A DNA stretch of 64,000 nucleotides, taken from NCBI GenBank assembly GCA_017519185.1, contig JAFWSX010000006.1, positions 1-64,000 of the forward strand, in the 5' to 3' direction. The notes under the pieces were generated by a model, which was not told where the DNA came from, searched no databases, and was given only the letters and a program-made list of their open reading frames with translations. The DNA comes from Bacteroidales bacterium (GTDB lineage Bacteria; Bacteroidota; Bacteroidia; Bacteroidales; UBA932). Shown here piece by piece: positions 8,180-16,229 of this stretch (within the stretch, counting starts at the first letter, position 1; each line of letters opens with the position of its first letter). Both the position numbers and the translations under genes were made by a program.

Positions 8180-9661
8180 ATGAAAAAGATACTCGCTATA
8201 GTTCTTACGGCCGTCTCATTGTTCACTGCAGTTTCCTGTGCAGAAGACATCAAGCAGGACCTCAATGATATCAGGGCAAGGGTGGTCGAGCTGGAAGCTC
8301 TTGTTACCAGCATTAATGATTACTATGCAGACATCAGCAAGATAGTCTCCGCGCTCGAAGACCACGATATGATCAGAAATATCACCCCGCTGGAAGGTAA
8401 TGCATACCTCGTGACGTTCGTCAGCGGCCAGACTATTACACTCATCCAGGGAATAGACGGTGTCTCTCCGAACCTGGGAATAAAGAAATATGACGACGGT
8501 CTGTTTTACTGGACCGTTCAATATGGTTCCGAGGAGCCGCAGTGGCTTCTTTCCAACCTCGGCCTCAAGATCAGGGCTTCTGCTCTGACGCCGCAGATGA
8601 AGATAGACGACGGCTGGTGGCAGTATTCCTATGACGGAGGTGCCAGCTGGACCAGGCTTTGCGCAGCTACGGGCGAACCCGGCAAGTCAGTGTTCAAGAA
8701 TATCAGCGTAAGCGACTATTTCGTGACATTCACTCTTGCCAGCAACAGCATGTTCCAGATTCCCACAGAGCAGTATTTCCTTCGCGTGGTGGAAAGATGC
8801 AACGCTTTCTCCAAAGAGCTTGAGACTGCGACTTCAATACTTGCCGGTGTTGATACCACAATGGCAGTGAAAAGCATCACCCAGATTATGGAAGAAGGTG
8901 AGCTGGTGGGATACACCCTTCTGCTCAACAACGGCAAGAAACTGGAGATCCGTTCCGGAAAGGATGAGCAGCCGTTCATCTTCACCATCAAGAAAGACCA
9001 TTCTGACTGGACAGATTACTGGATGGTAAAGGTTGGCGACGGAGCTTTCACCTGGGTACTTGACAAAAACGGAAACAGAGCCATCGCATCTTCGATGTCT
9101 GGCACTCCTCAGCTGAGTGCCAAGGATACCCTCGGAGGTCTGTACTATGCCTACAGCTTCTATCCGGACATCGACAAATACCAGCTTCTCCGCGACGCAA
9201 AAGGCCAGCTCGTGCCGGTAAGCGCCAACGACAATCTCAGGCTGTTCAAGGCCATAGCCGTAAATGCAGACAATGTGGCACTGACGATGGCTGACGGCAC
9301 CGTAGCCTATCTGCCTTTTGCTTACGGTACGACTCCTTCCATAACGTTTACCCCTCCTGAGGGAATAACGTATGACAGCTCTAAGTATCTGTATTCGGAG
9401 GTAGAAGCCAACAAGACGTATGCTGTAAAATACAAGATTACAGATGCTACTCTGAATACCCAGATAGATGCCATCGGTATGGACGGTGCCGTTGTTAAAA
9501 GCGTGACGAAGACAGGTACAGGCAAAATACTTGAAGGCGTCATCACATTTACAACTCCGACTACCTTCCCTGCGAATGCTACTACGACCAGAGTCCTGGT
9601 GTTCATGACCTGGGGCTCCAGCGTGAATATGCAGGTTCTCGAGTTCAAAAACAAGAAATAA
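8180..9661 (+). CDS. DUF4988 (PL29 N-terminal-like) lipoprotein, paralogue 3
   Basis: A 493-aa lipoprotein (lipobox FTAVSC, Cys about 20) with an N-terminal coiled coil and the same module order: LFYWTVQYG (about 113), TDYWMVKVGDG (about 278) and LYYAYSFYP (about 321). In the last module the Trp is replaced by Ala. The start is preceded by AGGAGGAAAAGAAG, one of the few recognisable Shine-Dalgarno sequences in the window. The C-terminal domain (about 390-493) differs from the other two paralogues and has an extra Thr/Ala-rich stretch (TTFPANATTT). Probably a surface or periplasm-facing lipoprotein; no enzymatic motif seen. Confidence 0.8.
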   Translation: MKKILAIVLTAVSLFTAVSCAEDIKQDLNDIRARVVELEALVTSINDYYADISKIVSALEDHDMIRNITPLEGNAYLVTFVSGQTITLIQGIDGVSPNLGIKKYDDGLFYWTVQYGSEEPQWLLSNLGLKIRASALTPQMKIDDGWWQYSYDGGASWTRLCAATGEPGKSVFKNISVSDYFVTFTLASNSMFQIPTEQYFLRVVERCNAFSKELETATSILAGVDTTMAVKSITQIMEEGELVGYTLLLNNGKKLEIRSGKDEQPFIFTIKKDHSDWTDYWMVKVGDGAFTWVLDKNGNRAIASSMSGTPQLSAKDTLGGLYYAYSFYPDIDKYQLLRDAKGQLVPVSANDNLRLFKAIAVNADNVALTMADGTVAYLPFAYGTTPSITFTPPEGITYDSSKYLYSEVEANKTYAVKYKITDATLNTQIDAIGMDGAVVKSVTKTGTGKILEGVITFTTPTTFPANATTTRVLVFMTWGSSVNMQVLEFKNKK

Positions 9662-9664
9662 GGC

Positions 9665-10291
9665 TTGAGCGGTTACCGGCACATAATCTTCGATATAGAC
9701 GGGACCCTTGTGGATACCTACCAGACCGGGCTCGGATCCCTGCAGGTCACAATCAAGGAATTCCTTAACGAGGAAGTAACTCTCAAGTCGCTTGAGAAGT
9801 ATTTCGGCATACCCAGTTTCCAGGCTGCCGAGATGATCTATCCCCAGAATCCGAAACTTTTTCTCGACGTGTGGGAAGAGCACTATGGGGCGATGCGCCA
9901 TTATTCCCATTTCTTTGACGGTGCCGTGGAACTTCTCGAGAAGCTTAAGGCAGACGGCAAGAAACTGGGCATAGTCACGTCCCGAGCACTATATGAATTG
10001 CAGCACGATCCGATAATGGCACCCGTGATGCATTTCTTCGATGTGGTGATTACTTCGGCCGATTCTGACAAGCACAAACCCAACCCCGATCCAACTTTCG
10101 CCTATCTTGCAAAGGCCGGAGTTACGGCAGAAGAATGCCTGTATGTGGGAGATACCCAATTCGACAGCGAATGCGCCCGCGGAGCGGGAGTGGACTTCGC
10201 CCTTGTCGCCTGGAATGGTACTGATGTTGCTGATGGAGTGCCTGCGAAATATCGCGTCAGCAATGCCGACGAGATATATGCAATCTGCTAG
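9665..10291 (+). CDS. HAD family hydrolase (phosphoglycolate phosphatase-like)
   Basis: A 208-aa cytosolic HAD-superfamily phosphatase. Motif I is IIFDIDGTLVDT (nucleophile Asp about residue 10), motif II is GIVTSR (about 104), motif III is the Lys in DKHKPNPDP (about 138) and motif IV is VGDTQFDSECA (about 160). A helical cap lies between motifs I and II, as in Gph/PgmB-type subfamily IA enzymes. The start is TTG at 9665, 3 bp after the previous stop; no ATG lies before the catalytic motif. It is the last gene of the lipoprotein operon, and its stop overlaps that of the convergent gene in the tetranucleotide CTAG. Substrate undetermined. Confidence 0.85.
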   Translation: MSGYRHIIFDIDGTLVDTYQTGLGSLQVTIKEFLNEEVTLKSLEKYFGIPSFQAAEMIYPQNPKLFLDVWEEHYGAMRHYSHFFDGAVELLEKLKADGKKLGIVTSRALYELQHDPIMAPVMHFFDVVITSADSDKHKPNPDPTFAYLAKAGVTAEECLYVGDTQFDSECARGAGVDFALVAWNGTDVADGVPAKYRVSNADEIYAIC

Positions 10292-10698
10292 TATCTGTCT
10301 TTGGCCATCCTCTTTTCCCTGGCCTTCTTGTTTTTGCCTCCGTTGCCCTTGAGATACTTGGCCCACTGCTCTTCGGACAGGATGGTTTCGAGGACTTTGT
10401 CGCTGTATTCACCCCATTTGTCGGAAACTCTCAGATACTGGCCGGAAGTGTTCTGTACGCCAGCCTTTGCCATTTTCTCAACTTCTGCATAATACTCTCT
10501 GTAGATGTGCTGGAACAACGTGTCTACCTTGAAGACCTGACCGGCATCGAGTTCCAGTTCCCTTTCAAGCTGGTCGGCCATTTTGGCGGCAAGTTCCATA
10601 GGGTCGGGCAATTCTGAGGTCTGGCCCTGCTGGGCTGCCGCATTGAGACTAGCAGTCATAGCTGCAATGGTCGCAAGAATCAAAATGAATTTATGCAT
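10288..10698 (-). CDS. Small secreted protein, Spy/CpxP-like character
   Basis: A 136-aa protein with a signal peptide (MHKFILILATIAAMTASLNAAA), then a charged, helical mature part. Pieces such as LELDAGQVFKVDTLF and ILSEEQWAKYLK resemble the 'L..eQ..kv..i' and 'LtpeQ...y' helices of Spy/CpxP or DUF4890-type periplasmic proteins in Bacteroidales. The C-terminus is very basic (KNKKAREKRMAKDRY). The gene stands alone with its own -7 box upstream, divergent from the C69 dipeptidase. The family assignment is tentative. Confidence 0.65.
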   Translation of the reverse strand: MHKFILILATIAAMTASLNAAAQQGQTSELPDPMELAAKMADQLERELELDAGQVFKVDTLFQHIYREYYAEVEKMAKAGVQNTSGQYLRVSDKWGEYSDKVLETILSEEQWAKYLKGNGGKNKKAREKRMAKDRY

Positions 10699-10712
10699 CG
10701 TAGGGTTTTTCT

Positions 10713-10720
10713 TATATTTG
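10713..10720 (+). promoter_or_regulatory. -7 promoter element of the C69 dipeptidase gene
   Basis: TATATTTG followed by C matches TAnnTTTG exactly and gives a leader of about 44 nt before ATG 10768. This also argues against the in-frame upstream ATG at 10693, which would lie before the transcription start. Confidence 0.45.
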
Positions 10721-10727
10721 CCAAATG

Positions 10728-10735
10728 CAAAGTTA
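10728..10735 (-). promoter_or_regulatory. -7 promoter element of the 136-aa secreted protein gene
   Basis: TAACTTTG on the minus strand, followed by C, is an exact TAnnTTTG match 30 bp upstream of the start at 10698. It lies 7 bp from the divergent -7 box of the dipeptidase gene. No clean -33 element is visible. Confidence 0.45.
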
Positions 10736-10767
10736 TAAAAATTGACTTTCTCAAAAATATTGCCAGT

Positions 10768-12465
10768 ATGAAAAAAGCCTTATCCCTTTCAGTCCTCGTG
10801 GCTGTCTGCCTCTTGGCAAACATCATTTCTTCAGATGCGTGCACGAATGTCATCGTGACCAAAGGAGCTTCTGTCGACGGTTCTACAATGGTTACCTATG
10901 CCGCTGACAGCCATCAGCTGTACGGAGTGCTGTACTATCACCCTGCGGCAAACTGGCCGGCAGGAGCGAAACTCAATGTCCGCAGCTGGGATGAAGGCAC
11001 TTTTCTCGGCACTATTGACCAGATTCCCCATACCTATCAGACGGTGGGCAATATGAACCAGTACCAGCTCACCATCACAGAGACTACCTTCGGGGGCAGG
11101 TCCGGCCTTGAGAACGAGGGCGGCATCGATTACGGTTCACTTATATACATCACCCTTCAGAGGGCACGCACAGCCCGTGAGGCAATCGCAGTGATGGATG
11201 CCCTCACCCAGCAGTACGGCTACGTGAGCGAAGGAGAGTCGTTCTCCATCGCAGATGCCAACGAGGCGTGGATTATGGAAATGGTGGGCAAGGGAGACCA
11301 GAAAGGCACTGTCTGGGTTGCCCGCAGGATTCCGGACGGATATATCTGCGCTCACGCCAACCAGGCCAGGATACATACTTTTCCCCAGAACGACCCCGAG
11401 AACTGCCTGTATTCGAAAGATGTGATTTCTTTCGCCCGCAGCAAGGGCTTTTTCAGCGGCAATGACAAGGACTTCAGCTTCTGCGATGCATACTGCCCTA
11501 TAGATTTCGGCGGAGCGAGGGCCTGCGAGGCTCGCGTATGGTCTGCTTTCAATATTCTCTGCAACGGTACTTTCAGCTGGGTGGATGACAGCGGCAAGAG
11601 TCACGTAGCCAAGGCTGACGACTATCTCGATTTCGCGATGGGACACAACCTGCAGCACAAGATGCCCCTTTTCGTGAAGCCTGCCTCAAAGGTTAGCGTC
11701 AGGGCTCTTTCAAACGTAATGCGCGACCATTACGAGGGTACTCCTATGGATATGACCCAGGATGTAGGTGCCGGTCCGAACCATCTGCCTTACAGGTGGC
11801 GTCCGATGAGTTTCTCAGTGGACGGCAAGTCATATGTTCACGAAAGGGCAATCGCTACCCAGCAGACAGGATTCTGGCTGCTCTGCCAGTCTCGCAGCTG
11901 GCTTCCCGACGAGATCGGCGGCATCCAGTGGTTTGGAGTGGACGATGCTGGCACTTCTGCGCTGACTCCTATGTATACCAATATCACGGCAGTGCCTGAA
12001 TGCTTCCGTGAGGGCAACGGCAGTTTCATAGAATATTCTCCCACATCTGCATTCTGGCAGGTCAACAAAGTGACGCATTTCGCCTATCTGATGTACGACC
12101 GCGTAGCGCCCGTCATCCTTAAAGAGGTCGAAAAGCACGAGAATATGTGCCTTGATGCAGTGAAGGTTGCGGACCAGATGGCGCTGCAGCTGCTCAATGA
12201 CGGCAAGCGTCCTGAGGCACTCTCAGTGCTTACCGAAGTCAGCTGCGGTCTTGCCCAGAGGATGATGTCACGCTGGCAGCAGCTGGAGAACGAACTGCTC
12301 GTGAAGTTTACAGACGGCAACATAAAGGTCCAGAATCCCGATGGAAGCTATAAACTCGAGACTGAAGATATGGACATTCCCGCAAGCCCCGAGCACCCTG
12401 ACTTCCCTGAGCGCTGGCTGCGAGGCATAGTGAAGGACCACGGAGACATACTTGAAGCAAAATAA
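10768..12465 (+). CDS. C69 family (U34) dipeptidase, exported
   Basis: A 565-aa Ntn-hydrolase of the dipeptidase A / C69 family. The start chosen, ATG 10768, gives a clean signal peptide (MKKALSLSVLVAVCLLANII) directly followed by Cys25 in DACTNVIVTKGAS. In this family the nucleophile is the N-terminal Cys of the mature enzyme, so secretion and activation may be coupled at this junction. A longer in-frame start at 10693 lies upstream of the predicted promoter and is rejected. Further family features are TFGGRSGLENEGGIDYG and the later SRSWLPDEIGG. It probably trims dipeptides in the periplasm or outside. A small lipoprotein gene follows at 11 bp. Confidence 0.9.
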   Translation: MKKALSLSVLVAVCLLANIISSDACTNVIVTKGASVDGSTMVTYAADSHQLYGVLYYHPAANWPAGAKLNVRSWDEGTFLGTIDQIPHTYQTVGNMNQYQLTITETTFGGRSGLENEGGIDYGSLIYITLQRARTAREAIAVMDALTQQYGYVSEGESFSIADANEAWIMEMVGKGDQKGTVWVARRIPDGYICAHANQARIHTFPQNDPENCLYSKDVISFARSKGFFSGNDKDFSFCDAYCPIDFGGARACEARVWSAFNILCNGTFSWVDDSGKSHVAKADDYLDFAMGHNLQHKMPLFVKPASKVSVRALSNVMRDHYEGTPMDMTQDVGAGPNHLPYRWRPMSFSVDGKSYVHERAIATQQTGFWLLCQSRSWLPDEIGGIQWFGVDDAGTSALTPMYTNITAVPECFREGNGSFIEYSPTSAFWQVNKVTHFAYLMYDRVAPVILKEVEKHENMCLDAVKVADQMALQLLNDGKRPEALSVLTEVSCGLAQRMMSRWQQLENELLVKFTDGNIKVQNPDGSYKLETEDMDIPASPEHPDFPERWLRGIVKDHGDILEAK

Positions 12466-12476
12466 CAATTGACGAT

Positions 12477-12863
12477 ATGAAGAAGATAATAGCAGTTTTG
12501 TGCGTGGCGTTTCTGATTTGCGCCTGCACCGACGACAAGGCCCAGAAAGCGGCAGAAGGTTTCCTTACAAGCTATTTGATGATGGATTATGACAATGCAG
12601 TGACTTACTGCGACGACGCAGTAGCCAAGGCTATAGTAAAATCATCAGAAAACTGGCAGGCACTGGACACCACGCTGCTCAAGTCGATAAAAGCAGCAGC
12701 AGCCGACACCCGTTTCGAAATCACTGCAGTCGACAATGAGAGCGTGAAAGACAAAGCATTTGTCAATTATCTGCTTTATCCTATGGGCAGTGAGCGCGGC
12801 CAGGAGATGAAAATGACCCTGACCAAGACAGGCGGCAAGTGGCTGGTCAGCGGGCTTGAATAG
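12477..12863 (+). CDS. Small lipoprotein, DUF4878/NTF2-like
   Basis: A 128-aa protein with a lipobox (FLICAC, Cys about 17). The mature part starts as a helix (KAQKAAEGFLTSYLMMDYDNAVTYC) and continues into beta strands ending LTKTGGKWLVSGLE. This is the pattern of DUF4878/NTF2-like lipoproteins: 'a..fl.al...dy..a...c' first, 'l.k..gkW.V' last. It lies 11 bp downstream of the dipeptidase and is probably co-transcribed. It ends exactly one base before the stop of the convergent polyprenyl synthase gene. No function is known. Confidence 0.65.
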   Translation: MKKIIAVLCVAFLICACTDDKAQKAAEGFLTSYLMMDYDNAVTYCDDAVAKAIVKSSENWQALDTTLLKSIKAAAADTRFEITAVDNESVKDKAFVNYLLYPMGSERGQEMKMTLTKTGGKWLVSGLE

Positions 12864-13817
12864 TCAGACGGCCCTTTCGCTGAGCTTGAGGGCAAGGCGT
12901 CCCAGATAGTCCTTGGCCTTGCTGTCTGCGATTGTGCCGAGAGCCTTGACGGCCTTTTCGCTTTCATCGCACAGCACTCTCTGGGCGGCTTCTATGCCTC
13001 CCTTCCGAATCACAAAGGCGGAAACTTCTTCCACCTTGCCGTCACGGACCATCTGAAGTATTTCCGATATTTCCTCCTTGGTGGATGATTTGAACGCTTC
13101 CAGCAAAGGGAGCGTTATTTTTTTCTCCCGGATATCCTGTCCGGAAGGCTTGCCGGTGACTGACTCAGGAGAAAAATCCAATATGTCGTCTCTCATCTGG
13201 AATGCGAGGCCGAGATGGAGGGCATAGTCGTCAAAGGCAGAGAGGGTGGATTCGTCGGCACCTGAACAGTATGCCCCGCAGAAAACAGCGGTACGGAACA
13301 GGACGGCGGTTTTTTTAGAGATGATGGACATATAACAATCGTAATCAGTGTCCATCGACTGAGATTTCTCAAGCTGGATGATTTCCCCGCGAACAAGTTC
13401 GGCAAGGCAGTGGGAGAAAGCTTTCAGGACGCGGTTGTCTTCGTTGTCCACCAGCACTTCAGTGGCTTTCGCCAGCCAGTAATCTCCGAGCAGCACAGCA
13501 TCGTTTGAAGGGTAGAGTGTACTGATGGTGGCTTTCCCACGGCGAGTGTCTGCCTCGTCCACCACGTCGTCGTGGATCAGGGTAGCAGTGTGGAGAAGTT
13601 CCATCGCGACGGCGCACGGAACCGCTTTTAAACAACTTCCGCCGCAGGCTCTTGACGCCAGGAGGCAGAGCAAGGGGCGGAGTTGTTTTCCGGTGTTTGA
13701 AAGTATATACTGGTTGATCGAGTCAAGGAGTTCTATGTCAGAAGCCAGAATTGCTCTCAGTTCATTCTGATAGCGCAGCCAGTCTTCTCCGAGGAATCCT
13801 TTAATCTCGTCTCCCAT
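12864..13817 (-). CDS. ispB: Polyprenyl synthetase (long-chain trans-prenyl diphosphate synthase)
   Basis: A 317-aa isoprenyl diphosphate synthase. The first Asp-rich motif is HDDVVDEADTRRGK (about residues 78-91) with the DDxxD core. The second is MRDDILDF (about 212). GKQLRPLLCLLA near residue 43 carries the IPP-binding Lys/Arg. It extends allylic diphosphates with IPP to make the side chain of menaquinone or a related polyprenyl. Chain length cannot be read reliably. It starts 7 bp after the outer-membrane protein gene and is last in the trxA operon. The symbol follows the family name for octaprenyl-type enzymes and is a guess. Confidence 0.88.
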   Translation of the reverse strand: MGDEIKGFLGEDWLRYQNELRAILASDIELLDSINQYILSNTGKQLRPLLCLLASRACGGSCLKAVPCAVAMELLHTATLIHDDVVDEADTRRGKATISTLYPSNDAVLLGDYWLAKATEVLVDNEDNRVLKAFSHCLAELVRGEIIQLEKSQSMDTDYDCYMSIISKKTAVLFRTAVFCGAYCSGADESTLSAFDDYALHLGLAFQMRDDILDFSPESVTGKPSGQDIREKKITLPLLEAFKSSTKEEISEILQMVRDGKVEEVSAFVIRKGGIEAAQRVLCDESEKAVKALGTIADSKAKDYLGRLALKLSERAV

Positions 13818-13824
13818 AGAAATG

Positions 13825-14472
13825 TCAGAACATCAGGCCGAGTGAGATCTCGAGCCCTGCAGCGGTGTCGCGTGAAACATTCGACGCGTTGTCGATATAC
13901 TGCTTGGCGTTGACAACCTGTCCGAAGTTCCATACATACTGGGCGGTAATCTGGAATTTGCGCATAAGCTCGATGCCACCTCCGATGCCGATGCCATAAG
14001 AGAACCTGCCAGGATCGGTAGTCACATTCTTGAGGAACTGTTTAGCCGGTTCGCTGGTGTTTTTAGACTCTCTGAGGGTATTGCGGATGTTATATCCCAA
14101 ATAAGGGCTCAGCTGGACGAACGGACGAAGGGCGACAAGGTCGATGCCCCACTGTATGTTGACAGGAACTTCGAGATAGTTCAGAGACCAGGTGTTGCCT
14201 TCTCCGAAAGCGTTTCCTTTGTTTGACAGGAACCTGAATTCAGGCTGGAGGGTGAAACCTGCGAATTCCTCGGTCTGGTAGCCGATGCCGGCGTGAAAGC
14301 CTGAGAAGTTCCTGGCTCCGATGGCAAGGGCCTGAGCCTGTTCCTTGATGGACTGTGTCAGGTCGAGGTGGGTGTAGTTGAAACCACCTTTGACGACGAC
14401 GCCCTCAGCATTGGCATTGAAGCATACGGCTGATATTATCAGGGCCGCAAATGTAAGTACTAACCTTTTCAT
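13825..14472 (-). CDS. Outer-membrane beta-barrel protein (PorT-like porin family)
   Basis: A 215-aa protein with a signal peptide (MKRLVLTFAALIISAVCFNANA). Alternating beta strands rich in Gly and aromatics follow (GVVVKGGFNYTHLDL, SGFHAGIGYQTEEFAGFTLQPEFRF, FSYGIGIGGGIEL), ending in an amphipathic strand with terminal Phe (AAGLEISLGLMF), the classic outer-membrane insertion signal. It is typical of the Bacteroidales 'porin family protein / PorT' group. The start codon overlaps the trxA stop as TAATG, implying translational coupling. No ligand or transport role can be deduced. Confidence 0.82.
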   Translation of the reverse strand: MKRLVLTFAALIISAVCFNANAEGVVVKGGFNYTHLDLTQSIKEQAQALAIGARNFSGFHAGIGYQTEEFAGFTLQPEFRFLSNKGNAFGEGNTWSLNYLEVPVNIQWGIDLVALRPFVQLSPYLGYNIRNTLRESKNTSEPAKQFLKNVTTDPGRFSYGIGIGGGIELMRKFQITAQYVWNFGQVVNAKQYIDNASNVSRDTAAGLEISLGLMF

Positions 14473-14786
14473 TACAGCAGTGATTTCAGTTTGTCTTCGA
14501 TTTCCTGTTTGGGAACGGCGCCGACAAGACGGTCCACAAGCTCACCGTTCTTGAAGAAGAGCAGGGTGGGGATGTTGCGGATCGAATATTTCATTGGAAT
14601 GCCGTCGTTCTCGTCAACGTTGCATTTGCATATCTTTACCTTGCCTTCGTATTCTGCGGCAAGCTCTTCTACAATGGGAGAAACCCTTCTGCAGGGACCG
14701 CACCAAGGGGCCCAGAAGTCAACCATCACAGGCAGTCCTTCGCCAAGGATTGCTTCGAAATTTGAATCAGAAATGTTAAGTTCCAT
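14472..14786 (-). CDS. trxA: Thioredoxin
   Basis: A 104-aa cytosolic thioredoxin with the active site WAPWCGPCRR (Cys30 and Cys33 by the start used) and the conserved cis-Pro loop NIPTLLFF. The start chosen is MELNISDSNFEAIL at 14786. Upstream in-frame starts at 14801 and 14825 give longer N-termini, but the predicted transcription start (about 14810) makes 14825 impossible and 14801 nearly leaderless. Size fits the usual 103-109 residues. It is the first gene of a minus-strand operon with the OMP (TAATG overlap) and the polyprenyl synthase. Confidence 0.93.
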   Translation of the reverse strand: MELNISDSNFEAILGEGLPVMVDFWAPWCGPCRRVSPIVEELAAEYEGKVKICKCNVDENDGIPMKYSIRNIPTLLFFKNGELVDRLVGAVPKQEIEDKLKSLL

Positions 14787-14813
14787 AATATTTGGCCTCA
14801 TTTTAATGTATTG

Positions 14814-14845
14814 CGAAAGTAGCAATTATTTTGCATTAAGACAAA
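14814..14845 (-). promoter_or_regulatory. trxA promoter
   Basis: The minus strand shows TTTG (14845-14842), a 20-nt spacer and TACTTTCG (14821-14814, one mismatch to TAnnTTTG). Predicted transcription starts near 14810, about 24 nt before the chosen trxA start. Confidence 0.5.
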
Positions 14846-14871
14846 ATAACTGAAAATGGCCTTGTAATGCA

Positions 14872-14900
14872 TTGAAAGGAATGTTTTTTGCATATATTTG
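14872..14900 (+). promoter_or_regulatory. Promoter of the TolC-MFP-RND efflux operon
   Basis: TTG (14872-14874), an 18-nt spacer and TATATTTG (14893-14900) followed by C, an exact -7 match. The ATG of the TolC-like gene is at 14923, giving a leader of about 19 nt. No repressor gene is adjacent. Confidence 0.55.
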
Positions 14901-14922
14901 CCACTTCATTATATATAGGTAA

Positions 14923-16212
14923 ATGTTTTTCCCCGTGAGATCATATATCATTGCAGTCGTACTCAGCCTTGCGACTGCTATTCAATTATCAGGCCAGGAG
15001 GCCCCTTTGCGCCTCTCCCTCGAAGAGGCCCAGCAGATGGCCATCGAAAGGAACCGAACCCTTGAAAACGCGTCGATAGATGTCAAGATTGCCCAGGCCA
15101 ACAGGTGGCAGGCCATCGCCAGTATGTTGCCTCAGGTCAATGCCAGCGGAACATACAATGATATGTTCGGCTACAGGATGGATTTCGGCGGAATGTCAAT
15201 CGCCCTCCCCAGCAGCGCATCTATGGGCGTCACGGCTTCAGTAGCCCTGAGTGGTGCACAAGTCCTGAACGCCGCAATCAGCAAGATCTCCAAACAGATG
15301 TCGGACATCACAGCTCAGCAGACTGAGCAGACAGTGGCCAGTCAGGTCAAGACCCTGTACTATTCCGTGCTGGTGGCAGACCAGACCCTCGCCTTGCTGC
15401 ACAGCAACCTCGATGAGGTTCAGCATCTGTACGATTTCTCGCAGCAGTCGGTAAACGTAGGTGCCTCCGAGCAGGTCAGCGCCGATCAGCTCATGGTACA
15501 GGTAGCAGCCGCGAAGACAGCCATCAAGAATTCCGAGAACAGCCTTGAGATGCTTTACAACAGCCTCAGGCTCCAGCTCGACCTTGACCCCGATGCGGTG
15601 ATTGTGCTCACAGACACACTCGAACAACTGCTTGACATAGATGCAGGCCTTGCAATGATGAATCAGCAGTTCAATCTCGACAACAACTATAATTATCAGC
15701 TTCTGAAAAAGAACGTGGAGCTGGCCCGCCAGCAGGTGGCCCTCAACAGATGGAGCCTGGCGCCGACGGTGAGCCTGGCCTATCAGTTCTCTGCCAAGCA
15801 CAACTTCGGTGAAGGTATGGATATGACTCCTCCTAACACTATGAACGTAATGGTGAGCGTGCCGATCTTCTCGAGCCTTTCGAACACAAAGAAAATCCAG
15901 AGCGCCAAGATGTCTTACCAGAAGCAGCTCAACAATCTCGCCGAGACCGAGAACAGCCTGCAGATACAGTATCGTCAGCTTTGCTACAACCTGCAGAACG
16001 CACACGCCAAGTACGTCGACCAGAAGCAGGCAGTCGAAGTAAACAAGAGGGTCTTCGACAATATCGCCCGCAAATATGAGCAAGGCTATTCCAGCGCGCT
16101 GGAGATGACTAATGCCAGCACGACACTCATAACCTCGCAGAGCTCTTACGTCCAGTCCATCCTCGAATTCGTGAATGCCCAGATTGAGCTCGAAAAACTG
16201 TTGAACAATTAA
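14923..16212 (+). CDS. TolC family outer-membrane efflux protein
   Basis: A 429-aa protein with a signal peptide (about 1-24, ending LSGQ). Two OEP repeats of long amphipathic helices follow: SLEEAQQMAIERNRTLENASIDVKIAQ opens the first (about 30) and a related pair begins near NYQLLKKNVELARQQVALNRWSLAPTVSLAY (about 255). It is expected to form a trimeric outer-membrane channel with an alpha-helical periplasmic tunnel, working with the adaptor and the RND pump encoded 17 bp and about 1 kb downstream. It is first in its operon. Substrate unknown. Confidence 0.9.
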   Translation: MFFPVRSYIIAVVLSLATAIQLSGQEAPLRLSLEEAQQMAIERNRTLENASIDVKIAQANRWQAIASMLPQVNASGTYNDMFGYRMDFGGMSIALPSSASMGVTASVALSGAQVLNAAISKISKQMSDITAQQTEQTVASQVKTLYYSVLVADQTLALLHSNLDEVQHLYDFSQQSVNVGASEQVSADQLMVQVAAAKTAIKNSENSLEMLYNSLRLQLDLDPDAVIVLTDTLEQLLDIDAGLAMMNQQFNLDNNYNYQLLKKNVELARQQVALNRWSLAPTVSLAYQFSAKHNFGEGMDMTPPNTMNVMVSVPIFSSLSNTKKIQSAKMSYQKQLNNLAETENSLQIQYRQLCYNLQNAHAKYVDQKQAVEVNKRVFDNIARKYEQGYSSALEMTNASTTLITSQSSYVQSILEFVNAQIELEKLLNN

Positions 16213-16229
16213 AAAACGATATAAAAGTG

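Noticed and set aside
8834-9910. Minus-strand open frame of about 358 codons opposite the third DUF4988 gene and the HAD gene
   Set aside because: It crosses two supported genes and contains no recognisable motif; length reflects codon bias on the other strand.
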